Origin: an uncultured Clostridia bacterium
GTDB lineage: Bacteria > Bacillota > Clostridia > TANB77 > CAG-508
Length of the DNA: 7,119 nt
Assembly: GCA_948517135.1 (NCBI GenBank)
Contig: CAORJJ010000091.1
Span: 1 to 7,119 of the forward strand
Reading direction: 5' to 3'
The notes below the pieces were generated by a model. It was given only the letters and a program-made list of their open reading frames with translations, was not told the origin of the DNA and did no database searches. Numbering within the stretch: position 1 is the first letter of the stretch; every line of letters starts with the position of its first letter. Made by a program: the position numbers and the translations under genes. Shown in pieces: positions 6,200-7,119 of the stretch.

Positions 6200-6955
6200 T
6201 TATTTTTTGATTTCTCTATTAATTAATTCGATTCTAATATAAACGATTATTGCTAAAATAATTGCTCCAAATATTAAGAATACAATTCCATCTTCTACAC
6301 CTGTTGCTGGTATTGATGTATTTGTAGATTCTGCGTTATTTGTGTTTGTATTATTAACAACATTATTTACTGCTTTATTAGTATTTGTATTATTTGAAGT
6401 GTTATTTGCTTTATTTGTTAAAGTAATTATATTTTGTGTATTTCCTGTATTTGATGTATTAGCTGTATTTCCACTAACTTGTCCAACATTTATTGCTACT
6501 GAAACATCTGTTGCTGTAATTGTAGAATCACTATTTAAAGCATTTATTTCTTTAAGTTCTACAATACCTTCTTTACCTGAAACACCTTCTTTTGTTTTTA
6601 AAGTTAAGTTAAATACATCTTCTTCTGTTTTAACAAATGCTTGTTTTGTTAATGTTATTTTCTTTGTATTGTTATCATATTTTGCTTCCCAACCATTCAT
6701 ACCTTCTATACTTGACTCTGAAACAGTTTCAAATATTTTTTCATCATATTTTAATACAGCATTTATACTATTTATACCATTTTGTCCAACATCTAAGTTT
6801 GCAACTTTAACTTTAACCGTAAATTCTGTTTTTTCAGGAACTGTTGTATTAGTAACTTCCATTGCAACAGTTAAACTCAAAGCATTAACAACAGTAGCAA
6901 AAGCTACTACTAACATTGTTATTATAATAGCAATTTTTAAAAATTTCTTTCTCAT
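6200..6955 (-). CDS. Secreted cohesin-domain surface protein with IPATG anchor motif
   Basis: This 251-residue protein is built like a surface-anchored adaptor. Residues 1-25 form a signal peptide (MRKKFLK, a hydrophobic core, likely cleavage after VVNA). Residues of about 27-157 resemble a cohesin domain: a beta-rich fold with EKTEFTVKVKVANLD (41-55), SINAVLKYDEKIFE (63-76) and a GIVELKEI strand (130-137). A low-complexity Asn/Thr linker (160-214, encoded at 6314-6478) follows. It ends in IPATG (215-219), a membrane span (about 223-241) and a basic tail, the layout of a sortase substrate with a variant LPXTG. Cohesins typically bind dockerin-bearing enzymes, so a scaffold or enzyme-display role is possible, but no dockerin protein or sortase lies here. 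Related beta-sandwich domains in non-cellulosomal proteins are an alternative. AAGGAG lies seven bases before the ATG. The gene appears monocistronic, between its own promoter and terminator. Confidence 0.78.
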   Translation of the reverse strand: MRKKFLKIAIIITMLVVAFATVVNALSLTVAMEVTNTTVPEKTEFTVKVKVANLDVGQNGINSINAVLKYDEKIFETVSESSIEGMNGWEAKYDNNTKKITLTKQAFVKTEEDVFNLTLKTKEGVSGKEGIVELKEINALNSDSTITATDVSVAINVGQVSGNTANTSNTGNTQNIITLTNKANNTSNNTNTNKAVNNVVNNTNTNNAESTNTSIPATGVEDGIVFLIFGAIILAIIVYIRIELINREIKK

Positions 6956-6984
6956 TTTAATACTCCTTAATATATAATATTAAT

Positions 6985-7013
6985 ATTATATTATATATTA
7001 TATTTTTTTTCAA
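6985..7013 (-). promoter_or_regulatory. SigmaA-type promoter for the cohesin gene
   Basis: The minus strand shows TTGAAA (7013-7008), a 17-base spacer and TATAAT (6990-6985), the same elements and spacing as the topB promoter. Transcription would start near 6978. This leaves about 22 bases of leader containing the AAGGAG ribosome site at 6963-6968. Confidence 0.72.
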
Positions 7014-7033
7014 ATATTTTTTCAATACTTTTC

Positions 7034-7070
7034 AAAAAAAAGACATATAATTTTCATTATATGCTTTTTT
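7034..7070. terminator. Hairpin terminator upstream of the cohesin gene
   Basis: CATATAAT (7044-7051) pairs with ATTATATG (7056-7063) around the loop TTTC. An A run (7034-7041) and a T run (7065-7070) flank it, so either strand gives a stem followed by U's. On the minus strand it would end transcription from a gene lying beyond the right edge. The stem has only one G-C pair, so its strength is uncertain. Confidence 0.55.
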
Positions 7071-7076
7071 ATTTTT

Positions 7077-7119
7077 CTATTTCATATCATTATTTAATTT
7101 TTCTATTTTTATATAGAAT
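7077..7119 (-). CDS. Possible C-terminal tail of an off-window gene (partial)
   Basis: One minus-strand frame is open from the window edge to a TAG at 7077-7079 and reads FYIKIEKLNNDMK. The other two minus frames contain stops. The stop sits seven bases before the hairpin terminator's T-flanked stem, the expected layout for a gene end. Thirteen codons carry no family signal, so neither function nor reality is established. Confidence 0.3.
   Translation of the reverse strand, partial: FYIKIEKLNNDMK

Noticed and set aside
6314..6478. CRISPR-like or tandem repeat array
   Set aside because: The repetitive pattern is Asn/Thr codon bias in a protein linker, with no fixed repeat unit or spacers.
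6342..6977. Long plus-strand open frame opposite the cohesin gene (about 211 codons)
   Set aside because: It lies antisense to a gene with signal peptide, domain, anchor, promoter and terminator. Its translation is low-complexity Val/Phe/Leu, it has no ribosome site, and it runs across the opposite gene's start.

Overview
The window is strongly AT-rich, with A/T-heavy codon choice, AGGAGG-type ribosome binding sites, TTGAAA-N17-TATAAT promoters and a division-gene order typical of Firmicutes. The gene content (murA directly before divIB, two DUF881 genes, sbp, and a surface cohesin-domain protein) points to a low-GC Clostridia-type bacterium, probably an anaerobe. That assignment is inference from gene order and style, not from a marker gene. 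Every gene I can support lies on the minus strand, so the window reads biologically from right to left.

Right end (7119 to 6200): a possible 13-codon tail of an off-window gene stops at 7077 and is followed by a hairpin terminator (7034-7070). Next comes a monocistronic gene with a clear promoter (6985-7013), encoding a secreted, wall- or membrane-anchored cohesin-domain protein. It ends at a perfect 30-base palindromic terminator (6162-6191).

Centre (6127 to 4168): a second consensus-like promoter, with a palindrome over its -10 box, drives topB, a type IA topoisomerase (topoisomerase III).

Left part (4150 to 44): 57 bases after topB, and with no convincing promoter of its own, begins the tail of a division and cell wall (dcw) cluster: murA, divIB/ftsQ, two DUF881 genes, and sbp. 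Spacings are 1 to 12 bases, so these genes look translationally coupled. A hairpin terminator (44-83) follows sbp, so the transcript appears to end there rather than running into ftsA/ftsZ. MurA makes the first committed peptidoglycan precursor step, DivIB is a divisome membrane protein, and the DUF881 and Sbp proteins are small membrane proteins of unclear function that accompany divIB in many Firmicutes.

The main anomaly is murA. It is broken into two reading frames by what looks like a single extra base near 3585, while both halves keep their conserved residues. This could be a sequencing or assembly error, a recent mutation, or less likely a frameshifting signal. Other points of interest are a hairpin that would partly hide the murA ribosome binding site, the palindrome on the topB promoter, the unusual topB-dcw linkage, and the lone cohesin protein with an IPATG motif. 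I see no tRNA, rRNA, CRISPR array, insertion sequence or clear novel multi-gene system. Positions 1-43 hold nothing I can assign.
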